In this document: positions 1 to 9,433 of the stretch, piece by piece | Layout: each line of letters starts with the position of its first letter | Position numbering within the stretch: the stretch's first letter is position 1 | Assembly: GCF_014268455.2 (NCBI RefSeq) | Contig: NZ_CP077085.1 | Coordinates: 248,001-312,000, forward strand | DNA length: 64,000 bases | Direction of reading: 5' to 3' | Origin: Pseudomonas shahriarae | GTDB taxonomy: Bacteria; Pseudomonadota; Gammaproteobacteria; Pseudomonadales; Pseudomonadaceae | Translations under genes and position numbers: made by a program | The notes under the pieces: model-generated | Told to the model about the DNA's origin: nothing | The model's input: only the letters and a program-made list of their open reading frames with translations | Databases searched by the model: none

Positions 1-173
1 TCAATTTCATCGGCAACCTGGCGGCGATTACCACGCCGATCGTCATTGGCTTTCTGGCCACGGGCGATTCGTTTGCGCCGGCGATTACCTACATTGCGGT
101 GCTGGCGCTGCTGGGGGCGCTGTCCTACATATTGCTGGTGGGCAAGGTCGAGCGGATCGAGCTCAAGGAATAG
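1..173 (+). CDS. MFS transporter, C-terminal fragment (ACS family-like)
   Basis: The reading frame is open from the window edge and stops with TAG at 171-173, so only the last 56 or so residues are visible. They form two hydrophobic helices (around [15 protein letters not shown] and [18 protein letters not shown]) and a short charged tail ending VERIELKE. This resembles the last two helices of anion:cation symporter family permeases for sugar acids such as glucarate or galactonate. That assignment is by general resemblance, and the substrate cannot be told from this fragment. A REP hairpin follows within about 20 bases. Confidence 0.7.
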   Translation, partial: NFIGNLAAITTPIVIGFLATGDSFAPAITYIAVLALLGALSYILLVGKVERIELKE

Positions 174-193
174 ATACCTATCCGCTAGGGGCC

Positions 194-285
194 TGTGGCG
201 AGGGAGCTTGCTCCCGTTGGGGCGCGAAGCGGCCCTAAAATGGGACTGCTACGCAGTCCAACGGGAGCAAGCTCCCTCGCCACAA
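194..285. repeat. REPIN: two inverted REP arms
   Basis: A 27-base arm at 194-220 (starts TGTGGCGAGGGAGCTTGCTC) is matched perfectly by its inverse at 259-285, with a 38-base spacer. Each arm is also palindromic around GGGAGCTTGCTCCC. The GTGGCGAGGGAGC head differs from the GTGGGAGCGGGC head seen elsewhere in the window, so this is a separate REP class. It lies between two converging genes and may end transcription from both. Confidence 0.9.
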
Positions 286-311
286 CAGCCCGCTTGCCCA
301 GAGCAAGAATC

Positions 312-1120
312 TTACTTGCGAGCGTTACGCACACCTTCCGACAGCGCTGCACACAGGCTCAACACCCCGTCAATCGCTTGCTGGTCGTTGCTGGCGTTGG
401 CGATGTGGTCGATCAGCGCCGACCCCACCACCACACCGTCCGCCAGGCGGGCGATGGCGGCGGCTTGTTCCGGGGTGCGGATGCCGAAGCCGATGCTGAT
501 CGGCAGGTCGGTATGCCGGCGCAGGCGGCCGACGGCTTCTTCCACGTGCTCCAGGGTAGCGGCACCGGCACCGGTCACACCGGCCACCGACACGTAGTAC
601 ACAAACCCGGAGCTGCCGTTGAGCACGGTGGGCAGGCGCACATCGTCAGTGGTTGGCGTGGTCAGGCGGATAAAGTCGATGCCCGCGGCCTGGGCCGGGT
701 CGCACAGTTCGCTGTTATGTTCCGGTGGCATATCGACCACGATCAGGCCATCGACGCCGGCCTCTTTTGCGTCACTGATAAACCGTGGCACGCCGTACAT
801 GTGGATCGGGTTGAAGTAGCCCATCAGCACCAGCGGTGTATCAGTGTTGCCCTTGCGGAACTCGCGCACCATCTGCAGGGTTTTCGCCAGGTTCTGCTTG
901 GCGCCCAACGCACGGATATTGGCCAGTTGGATCGCCGGGCCATCGGCCATGGGGTCGGTGAAAGGCATGCCCAGTTCGATCACATCGGCGCCGGCTGCCG
1001 GCAAGCCCTTGAGGATCGCCAGGGAGGTGTCATACCCCGGGTCGCCAGCGGTAACGAAGGTCACCAGGGCGGCGCGGTTTTGTTCCTTGAGTTGCGCAAA
1101 GCGGGTTTGCAGGCGGCTCA

Positions 1121-1121
<1 letters not shown>
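312..1121 (-). CDS. trpA: Tryptophan synthase alpha subunit
   Basis: This 269-residue TIM-barrel protein cleaves indole-3-glycerol phosphate to indole and glyceraldehyde-3-phosphate and passes indole to TrpB in the cytoplasmic alpha2beta2 complex. Catalytic Glu49 and Asp60 sit in [12 protein letters not shown], as in the family, and the phosphate-binding GFGIRTPEQ lies near residue 212. The ATG at 1119-1121 shares one base with the trpB TGA (TGATG), which points to translational coupling. The frame runs open further upstream, but only this start gives the family N-terminus. trpBA is separate from the other trp genes, as is usual in Pseudomonas. Confidence 0.98.
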
Positions 1122-2456
<1,335 letters not shown>

Positions 2457-3353
2457 ATGAGCCGAGACCTTCCACCCCTTAACGCCCTGCGTGCGTTCGA
2501 AGCCACTGCCCGCCTCAACAGCGTCAGCCAGGCTGCCGAGCAATTGCATGTGACCCACGGTGCCGTCAGCCGACAACTGAAAGTGTTGGAAGAACACCTT
2601 GGGGTGAGTCTTTTCGTCAAGGATGGGCGTGGCATTAAACTCACAGATGCCGGGGTGCGGCTGCGCGATGCCAGCTTCGAGGCGTTCGAGCGCCTGCGGG
2701 ATGTGTGCGGGGAACTGACCCAGAGCAGCGCTGATGCGCCGTTTGTCCTCGGCTGTTCTGGCAGTTTGCTGGCGCGCTGGTTTATTCCACGGCTGGGGCG
2801 CTTGAATGCGGATTTGCCGGATTTGCGCCTGCATCTATCAGCGGGCGAAGGCGATCTTGACCCCAGGCGGCCGGGCTTGGATGCCTTGCTGGTGTTTGCC
2901 GAGCCGCCGTGGCCGGCCGATATGCAGGTGTACGAGTTGGTCAGCGAGCGGATCGGCCCGGTGATGAGCCCGCACTTTGCCCATTACCAGGCCCTGCGCC
3001 AGGCGCCCGCCCAGGCCCTGCTGGGCGAAGCCCTGTTGCACACCACCTCGCGCCCACAAGCCTGGCCCAATTGGGCGCAGCACCATGGCATCGACGCCAG
3101 CGCGCTTAAGTATGGCCAGGGTTTTGAACATTTGTATTATTTGCTGGAGGCGGCCGTAGCGGGCCTGGGGGTGGCGATCGCACCGCAACCGCTGGTGGCG
3201 GAGGACGTGCGTGCCGGTCGCCTGGTTGCGCCGTGGGGTTTTAGTCAAACCCCGGCGCAACTGGCGTTGTGGCTACCCAAGCGCGCCGCGGATGGGCGCG
3301 CCCGGCAGTTGGCGCAATGGCTCAAGGCTGAGCTTGCGCGCCAACCGGTTTAG
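2457..3353 (+). CDS. trpI: LysR-family activator of trpBA
   Basis: This 298-residue LysR-type regulator has an N-terminal winged helix-turn-helix (about residues 10-65, with [19 protein letters not shown]) and a C-terminal effector domain. Its place divergent from trpBA and the [16 protein letters not shown] start identify it as TrpI, which activates trpBA with indoleglycerol phosphate. The frame is open back to 2412, but the ATG at 2457 gives the family N-terminus. The stop overlaps the end of the convergent DUF883 gene by four bases. Confidence 0.95.
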   Translation: MSRDLPPLNALRAFEATARLNSVSQAAEQLHVTHGAVSRQLKVLEEHLGVSLFVKDGRGIKLTDAGVRLRDASFEAFERLRDVCGELTQSSADAPFVLGCSGSLLARWFIPRLGRLNADLPDLRLHLSAGEGDLDPRRPGLDALLVFAEPPWPADMQVYELVSERIGPVMSPHFAHYQALRQAPAQALLGEALLHTTSRPQAWPNWAQHHGIDASALKYGQGFEHLYYLLEAAVAGLGVAIAPQPLVAEDVRAGRLVAPWGFSQTPAQLALWLPKRAADGRARQLAQWLKAELARQPV

Positions 3354-3676
3354 TCACCGCGTTTGCACAGCAGGTAGGCCGCCAGCAGGCCCAATGCGCC
3401 AACGGCAACGCCGGCGGTGGTCCAAGGATGCTCTTGGGCATAGTCACGGGTGGCAACCCCGGTTTCGCGGATTTTCACTTTGCTTTCTTCGTAGGCATCG
3501 CTGATCAGATGGCGGGAGTGCTTGAGGGCATTCTCGGCATTGCTTTTCAGGGCCTTGAGGGTTTTGCGCGACTCGTCGGATGCATCGTCCTTGAGGCTCT
3601 CAAGGGATTTGAGCAGGCTCGAAATCTCGGCTTCCATGCTTTCCAATGACGCTTTGCGTAAAGAGGTGTTGGCCAT
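3350..3676 (-). CDS. DUF883 (ElaB/YqjD-like) membrane-anchored protein
   Basis: This 108-residue protein has a long amphipathic helical body with heptad-like Leu/Ala spacing (about 1-85), then one C-terminal transmembrane helix (about [15 protein letters not shown]) and a short basic tail. That is the DUF883 layout. Family members in enterobacteria are tail-anchored inner-membrane proteins that bind ribosomes in stationary phase; whether this one does so is inference. The ATG is preceded by CCAGGAGAG. It is divergent from dodecin, and a possible AlgU-type promoter lies upstream (TCTGA at 3735-3731). Confidence 0.88.
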   Translation of the reverse strand: MANTSLRKASLESMEAEISSLLKSLESLKDDASDESRKTLKALKSNAENALKHSRHLISDAYEESKVKIRETGVATRDYAQEHPWTTAGVAVGALGLLAAYLLCKRGD

Positions 3677-3750
3677 GTGGGCTCTCCTGGAGTGAATGAG
3701 TGACGTGTGTTGATTCCGACTGCGGGGGTTTCAGAAAGTGCAGTAAATCT

Positions 3751-3778
3751 GAACTTTCAGGTGAGAAGAGTCGCCAGA
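3751..3778 (+). promoter_or_regulatory. AlgU-like promoter before dodecin (weak)
   Basis: GAACTT at 3751-3756, then 17 bases, then CCAGA at 3774-3778. The -35 box is perfect for AlgU (sigma-22). The -10 differs by one base from the TCAGA found before osmC and the ErsA-type sRNA in this window, and the spacer is the same length. Confidence 0.45.
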
Positions 3779-3831
3779 AGCAGTACGAAGAATCACTGCT
3801 AGGCTGTATTCATCGACCCAGGAGAGCACTC

Positions 3832-4047
3832 ATGACTGATCATCACACCTACAAAAAAGTCGAACTGGTGGGCTCGTCCCCAACCAGCATCGAGGACGCC
3901 ATCAACAATGCCTTGGCCGAGGCCAACAAGAGCATCAAGCACCTGGAGTGGTTTGAGGTCACCGAAACCCGTGGCCACATCAAGGACGGCAAGGCCGCGC
4001 ACTTCCAGGTGACCCTCAAGGTGGGCTTCCGCATTGCCAATAGTTGA
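3832..4047 (+). CDS. Dodecin family flavin-binding protein
   Basis: This is a 71-residue dodecin: MTDHHTYKKVELVGSS, one central helix (SIEDAINNALAEANKSIK), then two beta strands including the conserved WFEV and FQVTLKVGF segments. Dodecins form hollow dodecamers that store or quench FMN, FAD or coenzyme A. The Trp in HLEWFEV stacks on the flavin in known bacterial dodecins. The start follows GGAGAG at a good distance. The frame is open upstream to 3700, but that part has no family match. Confidence 0.95.
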   Translation: MTDHHTYKKVELVGSSPTSIEDAINNALAEANKSIKHLEWFEVTETRGHIKDGKAAHFQVTLKVGFRIANS

Positions 4048-4058
4048 TCGGCACGGTT

Positions 4059-4085
4059 GAACTTGCACGCTGGCCGATTGCCATA
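4059..4085 (+). promoter_or_regulatory. Possible AlgU-type promoter before first DUF1161 gene
   Basis: GAACTT at 4059-4064 is followed after 16 bases by CCATA at 4081-4085. The -35 is perfect and the -10 is poor. It is listed because the paralogous gene at 6250 has a similar arrangement. Confidence 0.3.
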
Positions 4086-4162
4086 ACCTGCGCTACACCC
4101 TTTGGGCGCCGATACCCTGCGTGTCGGCGTACATTTTTTGATCAGCGCAAGGAAAGTAACGG

Positions 4163-4387
4163 ATGAAAAAGTTTCTGTTAGCGGTAGGTTTGTTGAGCCT
4201 GGCAGGTACAGCCCTGGCGGCTGGCAAACCTTGTGGCGAGCTGAAAAGCGAAATCGACGCCAAGATCCAGGCCAATGGCGCTTCCGGGTACACCCTGGAA
4301 ATTGTCGATAAAGGCAGCGCAACCAACGGCGAAGTGGTCGGCAGTTGCGAAGGTGGTACCAAGGAAATCGTCTACAACCGCGGGTGA
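4163..4387 (+). CDS. DUF1161 small periplasmic protein
   Basis: This 74-residue protein has a clear signal peptide (MKKFLLAVGLLSLAGTALA, cleavage after about residue 19). The mature domain of about 55 residues has two cysteines (GKPCGEL and GSCEGGTKEI) likely to form a disulfide. The YTLEIV and KEIVYNRG segments mark DUF1161. Function is unknown. A paralog lies 2 kb away at 6250. The start follows AAGGAAAG. Confidence 0.85.
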   Translation: MKKFLLAVGLLSLAGTALAAGKPCGELKSEIDAKIQANGASGYTLEIVDKGSATNGEVVGSCEGGTKEIVYNRG

Positions 4388-4407
4388 TCCCGTGGTAGCA
4401 ACCAACT

Positions 4408-4448
4408 GTGGGCGTTGTCGAGCCTCGCCAAGGCTCGACAACGCCCAC
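4408..4448. terminator. Bidirectional hairpin between converging genes
   Basis: A perfect 17-base inverted repeat (GTGGGCGTTGTCGAGCC at 4408-4424 and its complement at 4432-4448) with a 7-base loop lies between the DUF1161 stop and the stop of the convergent monooxygenase gene. There is no strong T-run on either side, so it may act as an RNA-stabilising end or a weak two-way terminator. Confidence 0.6.
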
Positions 4449-4454
4449 AGGGGT

Positions 4455-5456
4455 TTAGCCCTTCATCACTTGTGCCAGCAGCTCGTAGGAATGAATCCGA
4501 TCAGCATGCTCGTACAGGTCGCAGGTAAAGATCAGCTCATCGGCACCGGTCTGCTCGATCAACACCTCCAGCTTGGCGCGAATCTTCGCCGGGCTCCCCA
4601 CCATTGCCAGGCCTAGAAAACTACCTACCGCGTCTTTCTCATGGGGCAGCCACAGGCCGTCCATGCTGTCGACTGGCGGGCGCTGGACCAGGCTTTGCCC
4701 ACGCATCAGCGCGAGGATCCGTTGGTAGACCGACGTGGCCAGGTAATCGGCCTGTTCATCGGTATCGGCGGCCACCAGCGGCACACCGAGCATTACATAA
4801 GGCTTGTCGAGCACCGCCGAAGGCTTGAAGTGATTGCGATAGACGCGAATCGCCTCATGCATCATGCGCGGTGCGAAATGGGAGGCGAAGGCGTAGGGCA
4901 AACCGCGCTCGCCGGCCAGTTGGGCGCTGAACAGGCTGGAGCCGAGCAGCCAGATCGGGACGTTGGTGCCGGTGCCCGGCATGGCGATCACCCGTTGGTC
5001 GGGGGTACGCGGGCCCAGGTAGGCCATCAACTCGGCCACATCTTCCGGGAAGTCATCGGCGCTGCCGGAGCGCTCGCGGCGCAAGGCGCGGGCGGTCATC
5101 TGGTCGGAGCCGGGTGCGCGGCCCAGGCCCAGGTCGATCCGGCCGGGGTAGAGGCTCTCCAGGGTGCCGAACTGTTCAGCGATCACCAGTGGCGCATGGT
5201 TGGGCAGCATCACGCCGCCTGCGCCGACCCGGATGGTCGAGGTGCCGCCGGCCAGGTAGCCCAGCAGCACCGAAGTCGCGGAGCTGGCGATGCCATCCAT
5301 ATTGTGGTGCTCGGCTACCCAGAAACGGGTGTAGCCGAGCTTTTCCACGTGCTGGGCCAGGTCCAGGGAATTGCGCAGCGACTGCGCCGGGCTGCCATTG
5401 GCGCGCACCGGTACCAGGTCGAGGGTCGAGAACTTTACATCGGACAGTGGTTTCAT
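4455..5456 (-). CDS. Luciferase-like flavin monooxygenase
   Basis: This 333-residue protein has the bacterial-luciferase TIM-barrel fold. It shows the early strand FSTLDLVPV, the [14 protein letters not shown] segment typical of the LLM-class oxidoreductase subgroup (MsnO8-like), and [11 protein letters not shown] near residue 120. These enzymes use FMNH2 supplied by a reductase; the substrate is unknown. The start at 5456 follows GGAGAAG, and the longer frame upstream lacks family similarity. No partner reductase is adjacent. Confidence 0.88.
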   Translation of the reverse strand: MKPLSDVKFSTLDLVPVRANGSPAQSLRNSLDLAQHVEKLGYTRFWVAEHHNMDGIASSATSVLLGYLAGGTSTIRVGAGGVMLPNHAPLVIAEQFGTLESLYPGRIDLGLGRAPGSDQMTARALRRERSGSADDFPEDVAELMAYLGPRTPDQRVIAMPGTGTNVPIWLLGSSLFSAQLAGERGLPYAFASHFAPRMMHEAIRVYRNHFKPSAVLDKPYVMLGVPLVAADTDEQADYLATSVYQRILALMRGQSLVQRPPVDSMDGLWLPHEKDAVGSFLGLAMVGSPAKIRAKLEVLIEQTGADELIFTCDLYEHADRIHSYELLAQVMKG

Positions 5457-5603
5457 AAGCCTGCTTCTCCATAGGGGCGCAGGCTTGTGACGAACCAAAA
5501 CCTGCCGCTTCATGTGCATGTTCTATGCAATGTGGGCATATACCCGAGATTCAATAGTGGGCATGAAATTTCCTACTAATCCACTTGGTTTTTCCGACGG
5601 GGT

Positions 5604-5631
5604 GAACTTTGCCAGAGGTTCTATCCTCAGA
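5604..5631 (+). promoter_or_regulatory. AlgU (sigma-22) promoter of osmC
   Basis: GAACTT at 5604-5609, 17 bases, TCAGA at 5627-5631. This is a near-perfect envelope-stress ECF promoter 38 bases before the osmC ATG. osmC is known to belong to the AlgU regulon in P. aeruginosa. Confidence 0.8.
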
Positions 5632-5668
5632 ACCTTACTGATGCACAACCACTGCTTGGGAGATCGCT

Positions 5669-6100
5669 ATGAGTATCGTAAAAAAAGCCTCCGCACACTG
5701 GGAAGGCGACCTGAAAACCGGTCTGGGCTCTATCTCGACCGAAACCGGCGTACTGCGCGAAGCCCCCTACGGCTTCAAGGCACGTTTCGAAGGCGGCAAG
5801 GGCACTAACCCTGAAGAACTGATCGGCGCGGCCCATGCCGGTTGTTTCTCCATGGCCTTTTCCATGATTCTCGGTGATGCCGGGCTCAAGGCCGACAGTA
5901 TCGACACCCAGGCCGAAGTGACCCTGGACCAGGTGGACGGTGGTTTTGCGATCACAGCGGTTCACCTGATCCTCAAGGCCAAGATTCCCGGCGCGAGTCA
6001 GACGCAGTTCGATGAACTGAGCAAGAAGGCCAAGGAAGGATGCCCGGTGTCCAAGGTGCTGAATGCCACCATCACCCTGGATGGCACCCTCGTCAGCTGA
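5669..6100 (+). CDS. osmC: OsmC-family peroxiredoxin
   Basis: This 143-residue OsmC/Ohr-fold protein reduces organic hydroperoxides in the cytoplasm. The redox pair is Cys59 (AAHAGCFSMAF) and Cys125 (KEGCPVSKV). The N-terminus (ASAHWEGDLKTGLGSISTETG) is of the OsmC rather than the Ohr subgroup. The start follows GGGAGATC. An AlgU-type promoter lies immediately upstream, fitting induction by osmotic and envelope stress. Confidence 0.95.
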   Translation: MSIVKKASAHWEGDLKTGLGSISTETGVLREAPYGFKARFEGGKGTNPEELIGAAHAGCFSMAFSMILGDAGLKADSIDTQAEVTLDQVDGGFAITAVHLILKAKIPGASQTQFDELSKKAKEGCPVSKVLNATITLDGTLVS

Positions 6101-6114
6101 CCCTGCGCAGGTCC

Positions 6115-6147
6115 AATGTGGGAGCGGGCTTGCTCGCCCCCCACATT
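6115..6147. repeat. Single REP palindrome
   Basis: This 33-base palindrome has AATGTGGG and CCCACATT ends around AGCGGGCTTGCTCG. It belongs to the GTGGGAGCGGGCTTG class common in this window and follows the osmC stop closely. Confidence 0.8.
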
Positions 6148-6165
6148 TTGTTCTGCGTTAAATCA

Positions 6166-6193
6166 GAACTCGCGTTTCGCAAATGTGGTCTCA
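6166..6193 (+). promoter_or_regulatory. Possible AlgU-type promoter before second DUF1161 gene
   Basis: GAACTC at 6166-6171, 17 bases, TCTCA at 6189-6193, about 57 bases before the ATG. The -35 has one mismatch to GAACTT, the same variant as the dsbA promoter in this window. Confidence 0.4.
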
Positions 6194-6249
6194 TACCCAT
6201 GCAGCCTTTGGCGCACACCCGTGCGCAGCGCATTTAGGGAGCTTCACAC

Positions 6250-6489
6250 ATGAAACGTTTTGCCTTGGCGATTATCTGCGGTGTTTTGGCCACATCGGCA
6301 ATGGCCGCGCCGAAAGACTGTGAAGAGCTCAGGAAAGAGATTGAAGTCGGCCTACAGGCCAAGGCAATCCCGTCCTACACCCTGGAAATCATCACCGCCG
6401 AAGAAGCCAAAAATCATGACGAAGCCATGATCGTCGGCTCCTGCGAAAACGGCACCAAGCGCATCATCTACCAGCGCAACGATGACTGA
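6250..6489 (+). CDS. DUF1161 small periplasmic protein (second copy)
   Basis: This 79-residue secreted protein has signal peptide MKRFALAIICGVLATSAMA. The mature part carries cysteines in KDCEELRKE and GSCENGTKRI plus the SYTLEII core shared with the gene at 4163. It looks like a diverged duplicate separated by the monooxygenase and osmC genes. Function is unknown. The spacing of the two cysteines suggests one disulfide. Its stop abuts the stop of the convergent lipoprotein gene. Confidence 0.85.
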   Translation: MKRFALAIICGVLATSAMAAPKDCEELRKEIEVGLQAKAIPSYTLEIITAEEAKNHDEAMIVGSCENGTKRIIYQRNDD

Positions 6490-6918
6490 TCAGGGAATGC
6501 AGTTGACGCTGCGTTCCTCGGCCAGCAACTGACGCTGGGCGTCATACAGCCGGATGTTCGGGGTAAAGCCCAGCGAACGCCCTTCCAGGCGGTAGCGTTG
6601 GCCGGCCTGGAACTGGTCGTATTGCAGGGTGATAAAACAGGTGCGCTCCTGGGGCTGGTTCAGCCCGCCACCCAGGCCCGCCCCGGCATACACTTCAAAA
6701 TCAAAACGCACCATCAACTCATGGCTGCCCGCTGGCACCTGGAAGTAGCGCCCGTCTTCCAGGGCCTTGCCGTCCAGGCGTTGCGCCATGACCAGCTTGG
6801 CGCCCGGCGTCGGCGTGGCGAAATCGACCCAGGCCTGTTGCGGGTCGGCGGGCGGGATTGGCGCGGAGGCACAGGCGCTGAGAAAAATCGCCGCCAAGGG
6901 AAGCAGGAGCTGACGCAT
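6490..6918 (-). CDS. Conserved lipoprotein, unknown function
   Basis: This is a 142-residue predicted lipoprotein. The signal MRQLLLPLAAIFLSAC has the lipobox LSAC with acylated Cys16, and residue +2 is Ala, which permits outer-membrane sorting. The mature part is beta-rich (YFQVPAGSHELMVRFDFEVYAG) and has two further cysteines (RTCFITLQY and SVNCIP). I do not recognise a named domain. An in-frame ATG lies nine bases upstream, but 6918 gives the better signal peptide. Confidence 0.75.
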   Translation of the reverse strand: MRQLLLPLAAIFLSACASAPIPPADPQQAWVDFATPTPGAKLVMAQRLDGKALEDGRYFQVPAGSHELMVRFDFEVYAGAGLGGGLNQPQERTCFITLQYDQFQAGQRYRLEGRSLGFTPNIRLYDAQRQLLAEERSVNCIP

Positions 6919-7005
6919 AGTGGGCACTCAACCGTAGGAATGGTATGAGCATAACCCCTGCCGGCCAGTTAGTCTGGCGGGCCAATGACTCTGGAGCGGT
7001 TTGAC

Positions 7006-8049
7006 ATGGTGTGGCGTTTCTTGGCGGGGCTGACGTGCCTGTGGCTCGGCGGTTGCTCCAGTGTCAGCTACTACAGCCAACTGGCCAGCGGCCAATGGCA
7101 GTTACTGCAGGCGCGGCAGCCGGTGGCCGAAGTGATTGCCGATCCGACGCGCCCGCAAGTGTTGCGTGAGCATTTGGCGCACTCCCAGAAGGCGCGCACC
7201 TTCGCCAGCCAACAGTTGCACCTGCCTGACAATCAGAGCTATCGCCTGTATGCCGATATCGGCCGGCCGTATGTCGTCTGGAATGTCTTCGCTACATCAG
7301 AATTTTCCTTGTTACCCCAGAACCATTGCTTCCCGATTGCCGGATGTGTGGCCTACCGTGGTTATTACACTCAGGGTGCGGCGCGGGGCGAGGCGGCGTT
7401 GTTGCAACTGCGTGGCATGGATGTGTCGATTGGCGGGGTCGAGGCCTATTCCACCCTCGGCTGGTTCGATGACCCGATCATGAGTTCGATGATGCGCTGG
7501 GGTGAAGAGCGCCTGGCCACGGTAATTTTTCACGAGCTGGCGCACCAGCGCTTTTATGTGAAGGACGACACCGAGTTCAATGAGTCGTTTGCCACCTTCG
7601 TCGAGCAGGAAGGCACCCGGCAATGGCGCGCGGCCCGTGGCCTGGCGCCTGCGAGCGAATCGACCTTGAAGCAGCGCGACCAGTTTATCCAGTTGATCCT
7701 CGACACCCGCAGCCGCCTGGAGCGCCTGTATGCGCAGCCGTTGGCCGCCGATGCCATGCGCCAGGCCAAGGCCGCCGAGTTCGAGCGCTTGCGCAGTGAT
7801 TATCGGCAGATGCGCGACAGCCAGTGGGGCGGCGACAAGCGTTATGACGCCTGGATCAATCAGCCGATGAACAATGCGCGGTTGTTGCCGTTTGGGCTGT
7901 ATGACCAGTGGGTGCCGGCGTTTGCGGCGTTGTTCCGCCGCGAGGGTGGGGATTGGCTGAGGTTCTACGGTGCCGTGGAGCAGTTGGGGCGCTTGCCGGT
8001 GGAGCAGCGCAAATTGGCGTTGCGGCAGTTGGAGGGGCGTGACCTTTAG
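7006..8049 (+). CDS. Putative lipoprotein aminopeptidase (COG4324-like)
   Basis: This 347-residue protein has a lipobox (LWLGGC, Cys17) and a zinc-metallopeptidase signature, H176-E-L-A-H180 followed by E193 in FNESFATF. That is the pattern of the predicted aminopeptidase family (Pfam Aminopep). It should act in the periplasm or at the outer membrane; substrate unknown. The start at 7006 has GGAG nine bases upstream and puts the signal peptide at the N-terminus. A further start at 6985 is possible. Confidence 0.85.
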   Translation: MVWRFLAGLTCLWLGGCSSVSYYSQLASGQWQLLQARQPVAEVIADPTRPQVLREHLAHSQKARTFASQQLHLPDNQSYRLYADIGRPYVVWNVFATSEFSLLPQNHCFPIAGCVAYRGYYTQGAARGEAALLQLRGMDVSIGGVEAYSTLGWFDDPIMSSMMRWGEERLATVIFHELAHQRFYVKDDTEFNESFATFVEQEGTRQWRAARGLAPASESTLKQRDQFIQLILDTRSRLERLYAQPLAADAMRQAKAAEFERLRSDYRQMRDSQWGGDKRYDAWINQPMNNARLLPFGLYDQWVPAFAALFRREGGDWLRFYGAVEQLGRLPVEQRKLALRQLEGRDL

Positions 8050-8054
8050 GGCCC

Positions 8055-8126
8055 CATCGCAGGCAAGCCAGCTGCCACATGTTGATGTGTGAACACCGCC
8101 AATGTGGGAGCGGGCTTGCCCGCGAT
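8055..8126. repeat. REPIN with arms of two REP classes
   Basis: Left arm 8055-8080 is of the CGCAGGCAAGCCAGC class. Right arm 8102-8126 is of the GTGGGAGCGGGCTTGCC class. The arms are inverted but only partly complementary. The element fills the gap between converging genes. Confidence 0.8.
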
Positions 8127-8133
8127 AGCGGTC

Positions 8134-8793
8134 TCAATCCCGCCGCAAAAATGCCTGATGCATCTCGTCCAGCGTCTCAAAATGCCAGCGCGGCGCTTCG
8201 GCACTCAATTCTGCAAAACTGCCAAACCCATACCCCACCGCCGCTGCATCCAGGCCATTGCTACGTGCGCCGATCAGGTCGTGCTTACGGTCGCCGATCA
8301 TCAAGGTACTGGCCGGGTCCAGCCCTTCCTCGTGCATCAAGTGGGCGATCAGTTCGACCTTGTTGGTGCGCGTGCCGTCCAGCTCACTGCCGTAGATCAC
8401 CTTGAAGTGCTTGGCGAAATCGAAATGCCGGGCGATCTCCCGGGCAAATTCCCACGGCTTGGAGGTGGCCACATACAGCTGGCGCCCCTGGCCATTCAAC
8501 GTTTCCAGCAATGGCATGACCCCGTCGAACACCCGGTTTTCATAGAGCCCGGTGACCTTGAAGCGTTCGCGATAGAAATTCACCGCCTGCCACGCCCGGG
8601 CCTCGTCGAAATCGTAGAACTGCATAAAGGCCTGCAGCAACGGCGGGCCGATAAAGTGTTCGAGCTTGGTCAGGTCCGGCTCATCAATGCCCAGCTTGGC
8701 CAAGGCGTATTGGATCGAGCGGGTGATGCCTTCCCGTGGGTCGGTCAGGGTGCCGTCCAGGTCAAATAGAACCGTCTGGTAATCCAGGGTCAT
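8134..8793 (-). CDS. HAD-superfamily phosphatase (PGP-like)
   Basis: This 219-residue HAD hydrolase has motif I DLDGTLTD with nucleophile Asp11, motif II in YVATSKPWEF, and motif III/IV in MIGDRKHDLIGA. The helical cap lies between motifs I and II (about residues 20-90). The layout matches phosphoglycolate phosphatase and related 5'-nucleotidases, but the substrate cannot be read from sequence. Its ATG overlaps the TGA of the gamma-carbonic anhydrase gene by four bases, so the two form an operon. Confidence 0.9.
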   Translation of the reverse strand: MTLDYQTVLFDLDGTLTDPREGITRSIQYALAKLGIDEPDLTKLEHFIGPPLLQAFMQFYDFDEARAWQAVNFYRERFKVTGLYENRVFDGVMPLLETLNGQGRQLYVATSKPWEFAREIARHFDFAKHFKVIYGSELDGTRTNKVELIAHLMHEEGLDPASTLMIGDRKHDLIGARSNGLDAAAVGYGFGSFAELSAEAPRWHFETLDEMHQAFLRRD

Positions 8794-9332
8794 TGGTCGA
8801 ATCCCTCTGCCAGGTGCAGGTCCTTGAGCTTCACGTAGTTCGCGGCGCTATAGGTGAAAAAGGCGCGTTCCTTGTCAGAAAGCGCGCGAATTTGTTTAAC
8901 CGGGCTGCCCACATACAAAAAACCGCTTTCAAGTTTCTTGCCCGGCGGCACCAGGCTGCCGGCACCGATGATCACATCGTCTTCAACCACCGCGCCGTCC
9001 ATCACAATGCTGCCCATGCCGATCAGGATGCGACTGCCGACGGTGCAGCCATGCAGCATGACCTTGTGGGCGATGGTCACGTCGTCACCGATCAGCAGCG
9101 GGAAACCGTCAGGATTGAACGGCCCGGCGTGGGTAATGTGCAGCACGCAGCCATCCTGCACGCTGGTGCGCGCGCCGATGCGGATACGGTGCATGTCGCC
9201 GCGAATCACCGTCAGCGGCCAGACCGAGCTGCCGGCGCCGATTTCGACATCGCCGATCACCACCGCCGAAGCATCGACGAAAGCCCCGGCGCCGAGGGTT
9301 GGCGTGTGATTCTGATAGGTGCGAAGGGTCAC
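8790..9332 (-). CDS. Gamma-class carbonic anhydrase-like hexapeptide protein
   Basis: This is a 180-residue left-handed beta-helix protein with hexapeptide repeats (IGDVEIGAGSSVWP, IGARTSVQDGCVLH, IGDDVTIAHKVMLHG). Three zinc-ligand histidines are plausible in LHITH and IAHKVMLHG. It belongs to the YrdA/PaaY-type gamma-CA group, whose activity varies. The start is GTG at 9332, preceded by AGAGAGG. The frame runs open further upstream but without family similarity. It overlaps the phosphatase start by four bases. Confidence 0.9.
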   Translation of the reverse strand: MTLRTYQNHTPTLGAGAFVDASAVVIGDVEIGAGSSVWPLTVIRGDMHRIRIGARTSVQDGCVLHITHAGPFNPDGFPLLIGDDVTIAHKVMLHGCTVGSRILIGMGSIVMDGAVVEDDVIIGAGSLVPPGKKLESGFLYVGSPVKQIRALSDKERAFFTYSAANYVKLKDLHLAEGFDQ

Positions 9333-9433
9333 GATAGCCTCTCTCTGTTTGGTTGATAGCTGCGGTGGACGTTGATTGTAATTAAGATGGCCCCATCTTT
9401 GTCTTACCTGTTTCTTCAGCCAAGGTGCCAACC

